This document shows, in pieces, positions 42,742 through 55,188 of a DNA stretch of 64,000 nucleotides; the stretch's first letter is position 1, and every line of letters begins with the position of its first letter. This DNA is from Pestalotiopsis fici W106-1. Lineage: Eukaryota; Ascomycota; Sordariomycetes; Amphisphaeriales; Sporocadaceae. The DNA is taken from the NCBI RefSeq assembly GCF_000516985.1, contig NW_006917096.1, forward strand, positions 1,845,606 through 1,909,605. The letters are read 5' to 3'. The translations under genes were made by a program, and so were the position numbers. The notes under the pieces are model-generated. The model worked only from the letters and a program-made list of their open reading frames with translations. It was not told the origin of the DNA and did no database searches.

Positions 42742-45579
42742 TTACCGTTGCTGATAAGGATTGTTAGAATGGGAGCTGCTCAATGCTCGTGAGACACTAG
42801 CGCCCCTAGGTCTCGAGCCTCGTGATGAGGATGATTGCAGAGTCTCTGTTCTAGCCGCCGGCACGCCTGCGCCGCTGCTGGTGCCGGGCTGACTGGAAGT
42901 GCCGGCTTGAGATGGTGGGGACATGGACGTGAATCCATATTGTGTAATGGTTGGGCTTTGGTAGATTTGGGCGCTCTCAATCTGCGCCTCCTCATCGAAG
43001 GCAGATTCATGTTGTGTTACCTGAATGGTCGGGCTGCCGAAATGGTCCGCAGGAAGGGTCGTACCGGCTTGACGACGTCCGCCACGCGTAGACTCAGTCT
43101 TATGAAGATCAGTCCGCAGTCTATCAATCTCATTCGAGCGGATTCTCTCCAAGCGATCATTCGAGGCGTCGAGGGACGCACCAGGGTCATCGTCTCTGTT
43201 GTAGCCCCAATCGTCGCCAGCAGCAAGTGCCGCAGCACCCATGGTGTTCAAGTTCTGGGCGGCTTGCAATTCGGGTGAAGTTGATGAGTACTTTGACGCA
43301 CTAGAAGGCTGTCTCTGGGGTGTCTTCATGGGAACCAATCTCTTCGCATCCTTGTCATTGTCTGCCTTGTCTCTAGCGCGAGCAGCCTCTTGATCAGAAA
43401 CCGTCACAGAGTACGAAGGGTTGGAAGGTCCTCCCAGAGGTTCTCCGCCACCTCCAGGGCCAATGATAGGAACCTTCTTGACGGCAAGCGCAAGCGCGCA
43501 CATGAATTTGCTTCTCCTGGTGGCCCGCACAGCCTCGTTGTGCCAGTTCGACTTGTGCTTCATAGCAATCTTGAGCGTGAGCTTATCCAGGTCATTGATG
43601 CCTCCAACGCCAATCACCAGATCAGGCATGAAGTCGCGCGCATTGTCGGGGTGTCGGACAAATGCCTCCATTTCTTGGCGGAGTAGCTCGATATCCTCGA
43701 ATGAAGTGTCAAAGGACACGTTCAAGTCGATGACCTCCTTCATTGCCTTGCTGCGGGTTACATTTTCGATCCACAGGTTATTAAGCTGAATGTTTGGCAC
43801 CTGGACGATCTGCATCTTGTCGATACGGTTGAAGATGGTGTACAACAAGGAGATTCGTTCCACAACAAGCTGCTGCTTCTCGGATCCAACAATGTCGACC
43901 CGGTCGCCAACATCATAGGGATGCTTGACAAAGAGGAAAATGCAAGAACCCAAGAACTCCTGTGTGGTGACGGCGAACACGAAAGAGAGTGAAAGAAGCG
44001 CAGTTCCGGCAGTAGCGAGTGTAGTAATGAAGGAGCTCTGGAAGAAGGCGACTGTTTTTTCATGTTAGCACCGTCATAATATGGAGAAATGGGTAAGAAA
44101 CTCACGGAAGATGAAGATAACGATGAGCAAAACAACAAAGAGGAGGATTCTATCAAACACAGCCAAAGCCTGACTTATGTCCTTCATGCTGTGGTTGATT
44201 GCCTTGCGCTCCTTGCTAATTTCAACAACCTTGCGAATCATCTCGTCAAGACTGATGTCACCATTACCGTCGGCATCGACAGCCTCGAAGCACTCCTCGG
44301 CTTCCTCACGATGCGCCGGGCCGAGGACCTCAATAATATCATCGACAAACAATGATTCGTTGCCCTCGACGACAAAGGACATCCAAATGCGCTTGGCCAA
44401 AGCCTCGGAAGTTCGAACCTTCTCCAGAGCTTCCACGACAATAGAATGGGCCGAATTTGGGTTGAACACCTGCTTTCCCGTGATCTCAGAAGCGAGATTA
44501 CCGAACACTGAGGTCACCTTGTCGCCGAGACGTCCCACATTGCCTATCAGCCTCATGGGAGTACCGCTGCCACCCTTACGACCTCGCTTACCAAGCATCA
44601 TCTCAATACTATCGTTGATGATGTAGTCCTCTTCGGCAAACTCTTGGCAGTACATGGGAAAGAGGGTCCTGGAGGCGTCGTACAAAAGGCCAAGCAGGAA
44701 AACCTCGCGCTTGCAGTCCTTGATGCGGTTGGCAAAAGATCTCTGGTGGTAAGTCACACTGATCAATTGCACGATTGTCTTCTCGCCCAGGAAAACGGCC
44801 GAGGAGACAAACAGAGAACCAAGGATTCTCTTCATGGTCTCCACCCATCCCAAGGAATCGTATTGGCTACCAAACAGGTTCTTGAAGGTCAGCCAGGTGG
44901 CAAGAGCCCAGAAAAATAGCGAGAGCGGGATCTCCAATGCGCGGAGCACCAGTGCGTATTTACGGGTGCCAGAACTGACAACACCACAGACGAACATGAA
45001 AACCGGAGGCATCAAGTGGGCGACAGTTTTGCCAGCCCAAAGTGTGAGCCATGTGATTTCAATCCAGAGAAACAGGTTGAACAGGGACGGACCCTCGACG
45101 GTCGTCTTATTGCCATCAGAGTCCGTCGTCGTCTTCTTGCCGACTGGGTCATTTTTATGACCGACGAGCGGCAGGACAATCAGAGGCACGGCCAGCAAAA
45201 TGGCAACCGGTACAATGTAGACGAGGTATCGTGTAACCACGGAGAATCCAATAATCTTGTTGTACAGTCTGCCCATCGCATTGAGCGAGAACTCCTCGGA
45301 GCCCAACGAATTGACTCGTCCTGGGGGGTCTGGCTTCTTGGCCCTTCTGCGGCCGGCACCAGTGTACAAGGCATTCTTTTCGTTTTCTGGAGGCGATTGG
45401 GTGCCATCAAATCCGTTCCCAATCGCCTGGTTCGCCTTGCGAGCTCCCGTAGAGCTCGCCGTGCTCCTCACTGGCTGGAGCGGAATGCCCTGCATGTTGT
45501 CGTCGAGAGTACTCGATCGCGAGGCGCCCAGTTGCAGGAAACCTCTATCTTTCGGGGACGAGAGAGGCGAAACCGGCAT
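42742..45579 (-). CDS. MscS-family mechanosensitive channel with EF hand
   Basis: Two exons, 45579-44106 and 44051-42742, encode 927 residues; the 54-nt intron (GTGAGT, GCTAAC, ACAG) interrupts a membrane helix. After about 110 disordered residues come hydrophobic segments YLVYIVPVAILLAVPLIV, LFLWIEITWLTLW, LMPPVFMFVCGVV and LEIPLSLFFWALATWL. A calcium-binding EF hand follows at about 430-445 (DADGNGDISLDE, all ligands present). Then come two more helices (RILLFVVLLIVIFIF and the pore-lining ATAGTALLSLSFVFAV) and the MscS beta domain (FVKHPYDVGDRVDIVG). The order matches fission yeast Msy1/Msy2, which sit in the ER and tune calcium release and volume under hypo-osmotic shock. The last 260 residues are low-complexity (Ser/Gly/Gln) and probably cytosolic; they are longer than the channel core needs and may hold phosphorylation sites. 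Confidence 0.92.
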
Positions 45580-48500
45580 CGCCAGGTGCAGCCAGTAACG
45601 GCGAGCTTCTGGTGACGCAGCGTGCGCGGGTGAAGTGGTCGGTGTTTAAACGCGAGCCGACGCCGGTGTAGTATGCGATCTTGCAGCACACGAATCTGCC
45701 AGGACCGTAGTGATTATGCTTTTTTTGAGAGGTTCAGAAGACCTGGTTGCACCGGGCAATTACCAAGTTTCCCAAAGAAAGAGAGTTTGGTCTAGGTAGG
45801 CAAATTGGTGAAAGAGTGTAATTTTGCGAAAATGAGCAAACAATACTGGAGTGGGTTGGACAAAGAGTGGTCCAATGTGTATCACACCCCGGTGGATGTG
45901 ATAGTGATGCTGGAGGGGCCAATGTTGATGAGGATGGTTGGCCTTGGAGTGAAAAGACCTCTAGGATTGTATAAATGAGGGCAAGGAAGAAGAAGGAAAA
46001 AAGAGAGAGAATCGAGTCAAGACCAAAAGGACTGGCAGACGGATAGAAGAAAAGATGAGCAAGAGAAAGAAAGAAAAAAAAAGAGGCTAGTAGAGGGCTG
46101 CGGGCAACCAAGGCGATGATGTCGCTTGGTGGATAATCCTTTTGTTTGCAGTGGAGAGAGTACCTGCCCGGCGTGCAAAAGCGGCCTCTAGTTTAGGTAG
46201 GCGTCTACCTAAGAGGTTACTGTTCCCGTCAACCAAACCTGGGATGGATCTTCTAGTCAGTTAATTGGATTTGAGGTTTGCGCAATCCCCTGAAGCTAAT
46301 GTAAGGCAAGGGCTTGCCGTTCTTCACACTTTACATGATAGTCAAGCCGAGGGATCCAATGGGAATGCAATTCTGTCCTGTACGCTCTTGGACACTGTGT
46401 ATAACGTCCACGGGGCCCAGCGAAAGACAGACAGCAGATTCATTCACCTAGGTTAGCTCCCGCGCGTTTCAATAGCAAGCAGCCATTCTATGGCGGCGCT
46501 CAACGTGCGACATGCCGGCTGCCGCCCCCGGCCCTGGCATCGCAAAAACCAAAAAATAACCAGAAGAAAAAATCCAAATCCAGGGGCGTGGAGAGATCAA
46601 TTGTCGATTCTGGTTGGCTGAAGGCCCCCTGTGACGCCGCCCCTCTCTCGGCGGCAGGGGTTTGGCGGGTCCCTGGAAAGCCACTGACAGCATTCTAAAA
46701 CCGCTTAAGCAAATCCATCATTAGGGGAAATGCCACCGATTGGCTTCAACTTCTGTTTCAAGTGCTCAGTGCGGCATTGGCAGGCCTTAAAAAAAAGCTT
46801 TTGTCTTATTTGCACTGAAAGAGCAAGCCGGTTTTCCGTTTTCTGAAATGCCCAGGTGAGTGCCATTTCCCGGTATAAGCGTTTGTATGCAAGATTTGGT
46901 GGTTCTTGATTACCAGGTAAGAAATGCCCGGGCCCATGGTCCAAGCATTCCGCATAGACGTCGTCAACGCGCGCATGAGAAGCAAAAGGGTCCATCCACC
47001 CAAGGTGACATCGCACATGTTCCTCATCCCCCCCACCGAGAACGGGCTCCGCCCAGGTATGGAGGCCCAAAAGGTCAACCATATCGACAGCGCATCCTTC
47101 GCCTTTATGCTTCCTAAAAGGGTTGGCAACGGACAACACGAGCAACCAGTGGCCAACACAAGTTCAGAGCCAACATTGAAGTGCAGCACAAACAAGCAGC
47201 TCCCTGCCAATCCTGCTCACAGTAGCAGGACATTTCCCTGTGTTGGAACGACGACCAGCAGCAGTTTACCTTTGTCATGCTCCATCGTGTCAACTTTCTT
47301 CTCGACTATACCATCTCGACCACTTCCTCCTCCACAGGTTGGGCACGAGACAAGTTGTAAAAGTTGCAACAATTGACGCACCCGCTCGTCCGTCCGCACG
47401 AGATATCCGATCTGCAAATGACGACTACGAAAAGACCTGGGGAGTCGCAATGATCTACACAGATGAGAGATACAGTGGGGAGCTGAAAAGATCCGATCTT
47501 GGTGACGATCTGCTATTCGTCAAGCTTTGTCATTGACCTTTGCTCCGCAACTTTTCCGTCATATGCCATTTTCACAGGTTGATCTTTGTTGTCCATCACC
47601 GACTGCCCACCTATCTCCCCCACAACTGTGGTTCCGCTCGAATTCTATGGCCAGGGTCCCGAATCCATAATAATAAACAACAAAAAGGAAGATGAAAAAG
47701 ATAGAGAAACTATTGAGTTGGTCCACTGCGGCTCTCGCACGCGAGTTGGTATCCCAGATCGCAGTCAGTGCTCACGCTGGCCCATTTTCCCCACCGACGA
47801 GCCCACATGCCAAACGCGCCGGCTTCAGCCACAAAAGAAGATCCTCAGTTCGCTTGGATATTATACATTTTCAGCTAACCCAAGAAAATTTTCTTATTAT
47901 GACAAAGATACTCATAAGAGAAAACACGTATCAATCTGTATTCAATGTATTGCTGATAATTTAGTTGCTGATCACGATAATGCCTATTCATGGAGCGCTT
48001 ATTGAGCAATTCCAGAACTGCCAATTTGGGGCCTTTGAGTTCTTCTTTCCTACATTAGTATTCGTATTTCTAGACACCGTCCGCACTACAGTAGGGTCAT
48101 TTCCTACTACTACGTACAATGCTCGTGTCCACACACGCTAGAGGGGAAACTCAGCCCAGAAAGGATCGCGCGGAATCATCGATTGCGTGCGTCATTGCTT
48201 TACATCAGCCATCACGAACACGACCGCGCGGGGTCATGGTAGTCGCCTCTATTGCGTTAACAGTCCATTGCCTCGGATCTCAGTTTCTCTTCTGTCTGGG
48301 CTGAGCATGCCTCGTTCATTGCCTCCTTCTTTCTCATAGAGCAGGGGCAAAAGTTTACAAAATCGAGATTTGCAAAAAGCCGTTGTAGCCGTTGACGCTA
48401 CTACATGCATACTACGATGTAGGTTCGGAAAACCCCTGGCCTGGCGGCTGTCTATTTGTGAAACACTGCACCACGACTACTGTGTACCTTTCTGCTCCTT

Positions 48501-49615
48501 GAACAATTTCCCCCGGATCTTGTTCACAAAAAGAGCTTGCAAAAAGAGACATTCCAGAATAAAGAAGAAGAAGAAAAGGTGTCCGCTAGGTATTCTACTG
48601 GGTCTGCCGGCGAAACTGGCGTGACATCGTCCCATCTCCTCGAGTGTCTAGACCGGCCTATTTTCCTTCGGTCGCGACACATCGTGAAAAGACTTCTCTC
48701 ACTGCCTCGTTTGTGTAATTTTTTTTTTTCGTTCCAACTACCGGGTCAGCCTTGTTAGTGGATAGTGTTCTAGAACTGTCTTCAAGCCGGGGGGGTGAAC
48801 AAGTGCCATTTCACAGTCGTGATCTTTTTTTTTTTCTCATTTAGACAAGAAAAAAATAAATCGTGCTTTTCACCAGGCGTTCGTGCATATTCTTCAGCCG
48901 CGTAATCCCCCCGCCTTGCATCTCTTCCCCTTGGTGGGACTCCCCCAAGGAGCTGCTGACTCGCCTCACTTGTTTCCTCGGCTCGACTTGACTCTTGATT
49001 CGACTCATGTACGACTTTAATGGCCAGTCTAGATACGAGATATGCCAAGGTGTTGTTAATCTACGATGTCTAGTAAAAGCAGCGTGGTCGGTCGTAGACC
49101 TATCTTCTTGGTATCATCACATGAAACCTTGACAGTAGGACCGTGTGATGTGTGCATGATACCTGTAATGGTAAATCAATAATGTCGACCGATGTGCTAA
49201 ATTTTGACTATCAATATTAGAAGAGGCACAAATTCATCGAGGCTTGTGTGTGCTTGTTAATAAAATGGTAATTCGATTTCGTATATGATGACACAAAACA
49301 CTCTTCAAAACGGTCACGATCGAAGAATTCCAACAAGAGCAGTTGTTTTGTCATGCGAGAGCAATTGCATTGATTTTGTTTCAAGCTATAGCTCAATGGG
49401 TATTCTTAAGAAAAGCTCGGAAATGGTATCAGAATGGAAGAAGACCCTAGGTCGATATATCCGCACTCAAAAAGCCGGCACCATGCCAACATCTTTGCCA
49501 GACCTTAGCCGCATCATGAAGTCAGTATGAACCGCACAGTCCAAGTATCATGAGCCGTGGTATACTACTTTTCTTTCAGCAACCTGCGTGGACCATACTT
49601 GTGGTGTATGGTCAA
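45580..49615. other. Intergenic, 4 kb, no supported gene
   Basis: The first 500 bases are the purine-rich (plus strand) leader and promoter of the channel gene. A perfect 8-bp inverted repeat with a 4-base loop (TTAGGTAG-GCGT-CTACCTAA) lies at 46193-46212. Between 46.7 and 47.4 kb, frames of 130-150 codons overlap on opposite strands; neither shows a motif, a clear splice partner or strong codon bias. The rest is AT-rich with homopolymer runs (11 T at 48720-48730, 10 T near 48827). The end holds the 3' flank of the transporter gene. Confidence 0.4.
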
Positions 49616-51961
49616 TTAATGTTTGCTTATTTCGTTATCGGTGGGCGCCTCGACTGGCTCAGCCGTCGATCCAGGGCCAGTACCAAGCTCCGTTCGAGCA
49701 GGTGTCCCGTGTAGCTCCTTGGTCTCGGAGAATCCGGTCTGCGCCTTGTCGTCGCCGTATCCATCAGAGTCGGATCCCGAGTCGAAGTGGTAAAGCGGCT
49801 CCAGTACAGCACCCTTCTGGAAGAGCACCCATCGCTTGAACCACCAGGGGAGGGCCTTGCGGAATTGGTACTGGACAAACTTGGCGGTTGGGAGACCAAA
49901 GACGTAGTCCAATTCTTCGAGTGTACGTTGCTTGGTTTCTGGTTTCCCGATTAGTAAATACGTGGATTTGAGGATGCAGAGTTGTAGGAGCCGACTTACC
50001 AGGGACCCAGAGGAAAATCATGACAAACGCCACAACATTGAAACCGGCATACAGACAGAAAGCGCCCTGTCATGGGGGTTAGCAGGAGATTTCTTCAAGT
50101 ATTTCATGCGCAATGAGCTTCAACCTACAATAACATCGAGGGACGCCAAGATTTTGGGGAAAGTGATGGACAGAACAGCAGCCCAGAACAAACACGTGGC
50201 AACAGCCCATGACATGCCAACCTCTCTGTGCGATAGAGGGAAAACCTCGGCACTGTAAGTGAAAGGCACGGGACCTTCACCGGGTGAGTAGAATGCTGCG
50301 AACAGATAAATGAACAGCGCCACGAGACCCAAGTGAGCACCGCCCTTGCCAGGAATCAAGGTGCAAAGACCAGCAGCCAACAGAGTCCACGCCATGTTGG
50401 GAAACGTGAAGAGGAGGAGGGAGCGGCGACCAAACGTGTCAATGGTCCAGATGGCTGGCCAAGCAAAGAGGAAGTTGACGACACCAAAACCGAAAGAGGC
50501 GAGCAGGGCGTTGAAGTCGTCGGTACCAGCCTGCTTGAAGACGGTGGACGAGTAAAAGGCAATGATGTTGATACCGCACATCTGCTGAGCAATCATGACG
50601 ACAAAGGAAGCCAGCGTCGCTCTTCGGACTCGAGGAATAGTGAACAACTCAACAAAACGCTTGATGTAAGTAGAATCGCCAATAGCCTCGCGCTCGAGTC
50701 GGACCTGTGCATCGATGGCGATCAAGTCGCGAGCAGCTTGGATCTTGGAGTTTCGGAGCTTGATGAGCGAGCCGAGGGCATCCTTGTAGCGGTTCTTCTT
50801 AATGTACCATCGAGGAGATTCGGGGCAAAAGAGAATAAGGATACAGAGCGGAATAGCTGGGATGAATGCAGATCCAACTTGCACTAGAAGTTATCCATGT
50901 TAGTAAAGCCGTAAATCAGTTTGGACGCAAAGGATTTCGGCACTTACACCTCCAGGCAATGTCACCCACTCTACCAACAACCAAGTTCGCCGTGACACCG
51001 AGAAGGATACCAAAGGCCGTCCACATCTGCCAAGTCATGACCAAAGCACCTCGAATCGCAGCCGGGCTGTTCTCAGCAGCAAAAATTGGGACAGTCGAAG
51101 CCTTGATGCCCATACCAATGCCGAGTAGAAGTCTCGTGATTAAGAGTTGTGGCCAATTCTGTGTCAAAGCACCACCGATGGGGGTGATCAAACAGAAAAT
51201 GGCAGAGATGAAGATCGTACCTGATGCTGGTCAGCTCATGTGTTATCTTGTCTACAGCTGGAGTTTGTACATACCACGGCGTCCAAAGTAGTTGTTCAGA
51301 GGATCCGAGCACCAACAACCAATGAGAGCAGAGCCAATGTAAGGGGCAGAGTTGATGAGACCGACAAGGAAGGTGTCACGATCCCTGGTTTCGTCTCCAA
51401 TACCGAATTGTTTCGGGAATGACAAGTTTGCACCATTGCTGCCTTCCTGATCCCATCCTTGGACGGCGGCACCAATGGAGCAAGTAATGATGGTCATGTA
51501 TAGCAGCTTGGGGACGCGCCACTTGTGAGTGACTTCAACACGCAGCCACTCGATTTCTTCATCGGTCAGGGCATGTTCGCCCTTGATTTCCTCGTACCTC
51601 TCTGGCTCCTGGGCGACCAATGCACCCTTTCTCAGAAGGGCGCGTTCGTCCTGAAGGCCCTGGGAGTCGATGAGGTCGTCCACTCTTCTGAAGAGTTCAT
51701 CGTGGGTGAGTCCCTTCAATGGGTTTGAAATACTGAGGCCACGTGAGTTGAAGGTCTTGTCATGATGTACCGCCTGTCCATTGGACCTACCGAGCATTGA
51801 TGTTGGCATTGATGTCCTCGGCAGCCGCCATAGAAGCACGACGTCCCTTCTCAGCGCCCGAGGTATCGTGCGTCGTGGGTACCGCCCTGAGTCGTGTCAG
51901 CCAGAATGTCTTTGTCGGAACCGTAGTTAGTAACTCACGTAGGCTTGACCTCGTCCGCCAT
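49616..51961 (-). CDS. MFS sugar transporter
   Basis: Seven exons join in phase: 51961-51939, 51886-51791, 51732-51275, 51220-50948, 50883-50129, 50066-50000 and 49938-49616, giving 664 residues. The introns are 52-64 nt. About 110 cytosolic residues precede 12 membrane helices. Sugar-porter signatures are present: [15 protein letters not shown] in helix 1, NYFGRRGTIF (loop 2-3), [33 protein letters not shown] (after helix 6), [15 protein letters not shown] (helix 7), [11 protein letters not shown] (loop 8-9), [22 protein letters not shown] (helix 10) and [17 protein letters not shown] at the end. These place it in the sugar porter family of the major facilitator superfamily, probably an H+ symporter of the plasma membrane. 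The substrate (hexose, polyol or inositol) cannot be told. The long N-terminal tail and the Asp/Ser-rich C-terminal tail are typical of this fungal subgroup. Confidence 0.93.
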
Positions 51962-54900
51962 GATGATTGTCTAATCTTGTCGCGGCAACAGTAGTAATTG
52001 GGTGTTGACTTCTCGCGAAACAAAGAGCTTTGTTGGGGAATGATCAATTAGAGCTTCCAGCGCACTTTGTACGACAAGACTGAGTTGGCAACAAGAGCAA
52101 CAACAAACAGCCTTCTTTCCAGATACCACAGCTGGGTAAGAACTCACAACAGCTCAAGCGAAAAGGTGAGAGACGGAAGATGTACGCGTGACAGACTGCG
52201 GGGAGACATTGGAATGCTTTTGTATCACTTCTGAAGGATTCGATTTGACCTGGGGGCGGGCAACCTCGAGATGCACCACACACCAAGCAAGCAAGAGTAA
52301 GTGGCTGTTACCTTGCAGCTACACTCGACTGGGGTTTACATGGCTCTCCGCAAATGACATATGAGGAACCTCCAAAGTCCCTGCACGGGGAATTCGCTTT
52401 GCATGGCACGTGCCAGGATGGTGGCCTGAATGATATGCGGAGGGGACTTGCAAGGGATCAACATAGCGTGGTATTTTTCGACCATCCCCCCCGTCCTAGA
52501 AGGTAAACCTTCGGCTTAAGAGTGACCGATACGGTACTTGAGCGATACTTGGCCGAATATGATCATACTAGTATGTGTGATGCGTAGCGGCGTCAAACCT
52601 CAATCCAAGACGGTCTGCTCCGTTGAAGCTAATGGTGAGAAGGCGGCTTACATTAAAGGGATGACTACGCAGCGCCGAATATCTGTATGGAAACAAGTAC
52701 TATTAATCCTACATTGAATCGAGCGCCATGACCTGCCATGGTAAAAGATCGACCACTGGGGGATATCCCAAGGTCAAGGAACTTGCATTCTCGCTAATTA
52801 ACTTGCAAGGGTTTGAGTCTCTGAAGTCTGATGGGCGAGTTATGTTTTGATGTCTTAGCTATGTAGAAGCGGGCCCGAGTGTCTCGCTTCGAGACTTGAT
52901 GGTTGCAGATGGACCAGATGGAGTGAGCCCAGAGAGTTCCTCTCATTCCCTCTCTCTTGTTGTGAGTGCTCATATTTTGATTGTCGAATTGTAGCGAGGC
53001 TAGCAATATGGGAAAAATGGTCCCGGCCGGATTGGTGTCGAAACCCAACAGCTTGCTTAGAGGTTAGTAGTAGCGCTTATCTGAAGCGGACCATTCAAGA
53101 TGGGGCGATGATGGGCAGACCAGACGGGCCATGTGCATACATTAGCATGGTGAGGAGACTCTGGTGGTTGGAACAGAGTGAGCCAATACAACATGTTTGC
53201 TACTCCGACAGTACATTTATGTTCATTGATGATCATCGCCAAGGCTGACTGCGTCGAGTCAATGTCCCGTCAGCTATCGGATTAACCTGGACATTGATAG
53301 AAAGTGCTTGTTTCGCCGCTCATGGCTTTTGATGCTTGAGTCGCTGGTACTTGAGGCAGGCAATCAATGAGAGAGAATCATTGATCAAATCAACGAACAA
53401 GTGGTTGACCCGCAGCTTTGGGCCACTATCATGGAGAAAGAGACCGTTTCGTGTCTGCTGCAACCCGCACAAACGGTGCTGATAGCTCATTCGCAGAGGC
53501 CGAGCGATGATCGCGAGAAGATCTCCTCACTCCTCTCACTACTACTTCGTGCTTCACCATGAATGGCCAAGTCAAAGAAGGAGCAACATGTGGGAACGGA
53601 CATAGATGACCTAAATCTGCTAAAATCCCCCGCAAAAAAAACTCCACTGTTCAAGCAAGGTCGAGTCCCCTGGCAAGCCTGGAACCATGATTTTGGGGAG
53701 GGGGAGCCAACTCCAATTTTTTCCCCAAACACCCGACGCAAAGGATCTACACCCCAAATTGTCCTGCCCATGGGGAAGCTCCAGCAAACTGTCACTGGAC
53801 AGAGATGTAGGTTACCTAATGTAACTTACTACAAAGTACTAGCACGTTGCTTCTTGCTTTCGGACGAGCGAAAATTGGAGCGCTGAAAACAGTCAAGCCA
53901 AACTTAAGAATTGAGGGAAGAATAAAAACAAAAATAGAAAAAGCCAAAAATGTTGATAGATATGTACAGAATACAGTATTCAGATTGTTTTGCCGCGGAG
54001 GATTCCGGGGCTTCATGTCTAAGTACGAATGTGCACAGGCCAGAGCTCGTGCATCGCCCAGATATTGGCGGTTCTTGGTGCTCGACAAACCCGCCCAAAT
54101 GGCGGCGACAAGACAATGCTTGAATGGCTTGGTATTTCGACGGTTCGTCTTGGAGAAGCTTGAAGCAGCGACAGCCAAGAAGGAAAGAAGAAAAAAACCA
54201 CACAATCCAGAACCCGAAGTCCGAGGTGGGATTTGTTTTGTCGCTACATGTAGTTCGTACAGATGTCCATATTCCAATTCCCTTGTCCAGGGAGAATAAT
54301 ATGCCCGTCACCCCCCTAGCAAGTATTATCGCCGCTGAACCACGTCATTGTTCCATGGGTTGGATACCGGCAAGCGACGCCTTGGATCAACCAGGCTGCC
54401 AGGCATAGGATCTTTAGTTTCCAAGGCATTTTGTTTTTTTGGGTCTTCTTTTGAGGCTCCCGAGGCTCCATCCCCATCCAGTCACCAATGCGCAAGTTGC
54501 GGTAAGCAACGGTAAACCCACATTTTACCTCCTCTAGCAAGAGTCGCTTCACATACAAGGCAATGTAGGTAGCACCAAGGGGCGATCTTTTACACAATTG
54601 AGAAATGCAGCTTATCAATGATTGCCGTGGCCTTTTTTCTTCTGGCGCGACTTTTTAACGTGCTTACGGGCTGTTGACCAAAAGTCTTTAGCCAGGTCCC
54701 CTACTAAGCGCCCGTTACCAATAATTCCCAACTTCATAAACACATTATACTGAAAATGGTGATCCGGAGCCGAAGCAGTACGTAATCTTTCTTTTCTGCA
54801 GCTTTCCTCGTGGGCCCTCAGCTCGACCGACCAGTCACGGTGCAATTTGAGCACATCGGTGCTCAGAAAAGACACAAGGAGAGAAAAAGAAGCCATAAAC

Positions 54901-55148
54901 ACCAGTACTCACGTATTCGCAATCAATTCCCGGCCCCATGGTTACTACTACAGTAGTACTACCGGCACCAAGCATACGTCTAGATTGAAGCGCGTTGAAT
55001 CGGCTAATAGAAACGTAGAAAAAGTAGCCGACTAAGGCTTGGGTGTCGGCACGGCGGTGCTTTCAATGTCTGGACGTGACTTTTGTTACTTGTCTGAGCT
55101 CCACACAACTCGGCACGGGTAAGAGAGGCTAACTATGGTGGCGTTGGT

Positions 55149-55188
<40 letters not shown>

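Noticed and set aside
45016..45615. 199-codon plus-strand frame
   Set aside because: Antisense shadow of the first membrane helices of the MscS channel.
46705..47376. Overlapping 146-codon (minus) and 150-codon (plus) frames
   Set aside because: They contradict each other, have no motif and no splice partner; kept only as a remark on the gap.
53816..54311. Three overlapping frames of 135-153 codons on both strands
   Set aside because: No recognisable domain and no codon bias favouring one strand; could not be supported as a gene.
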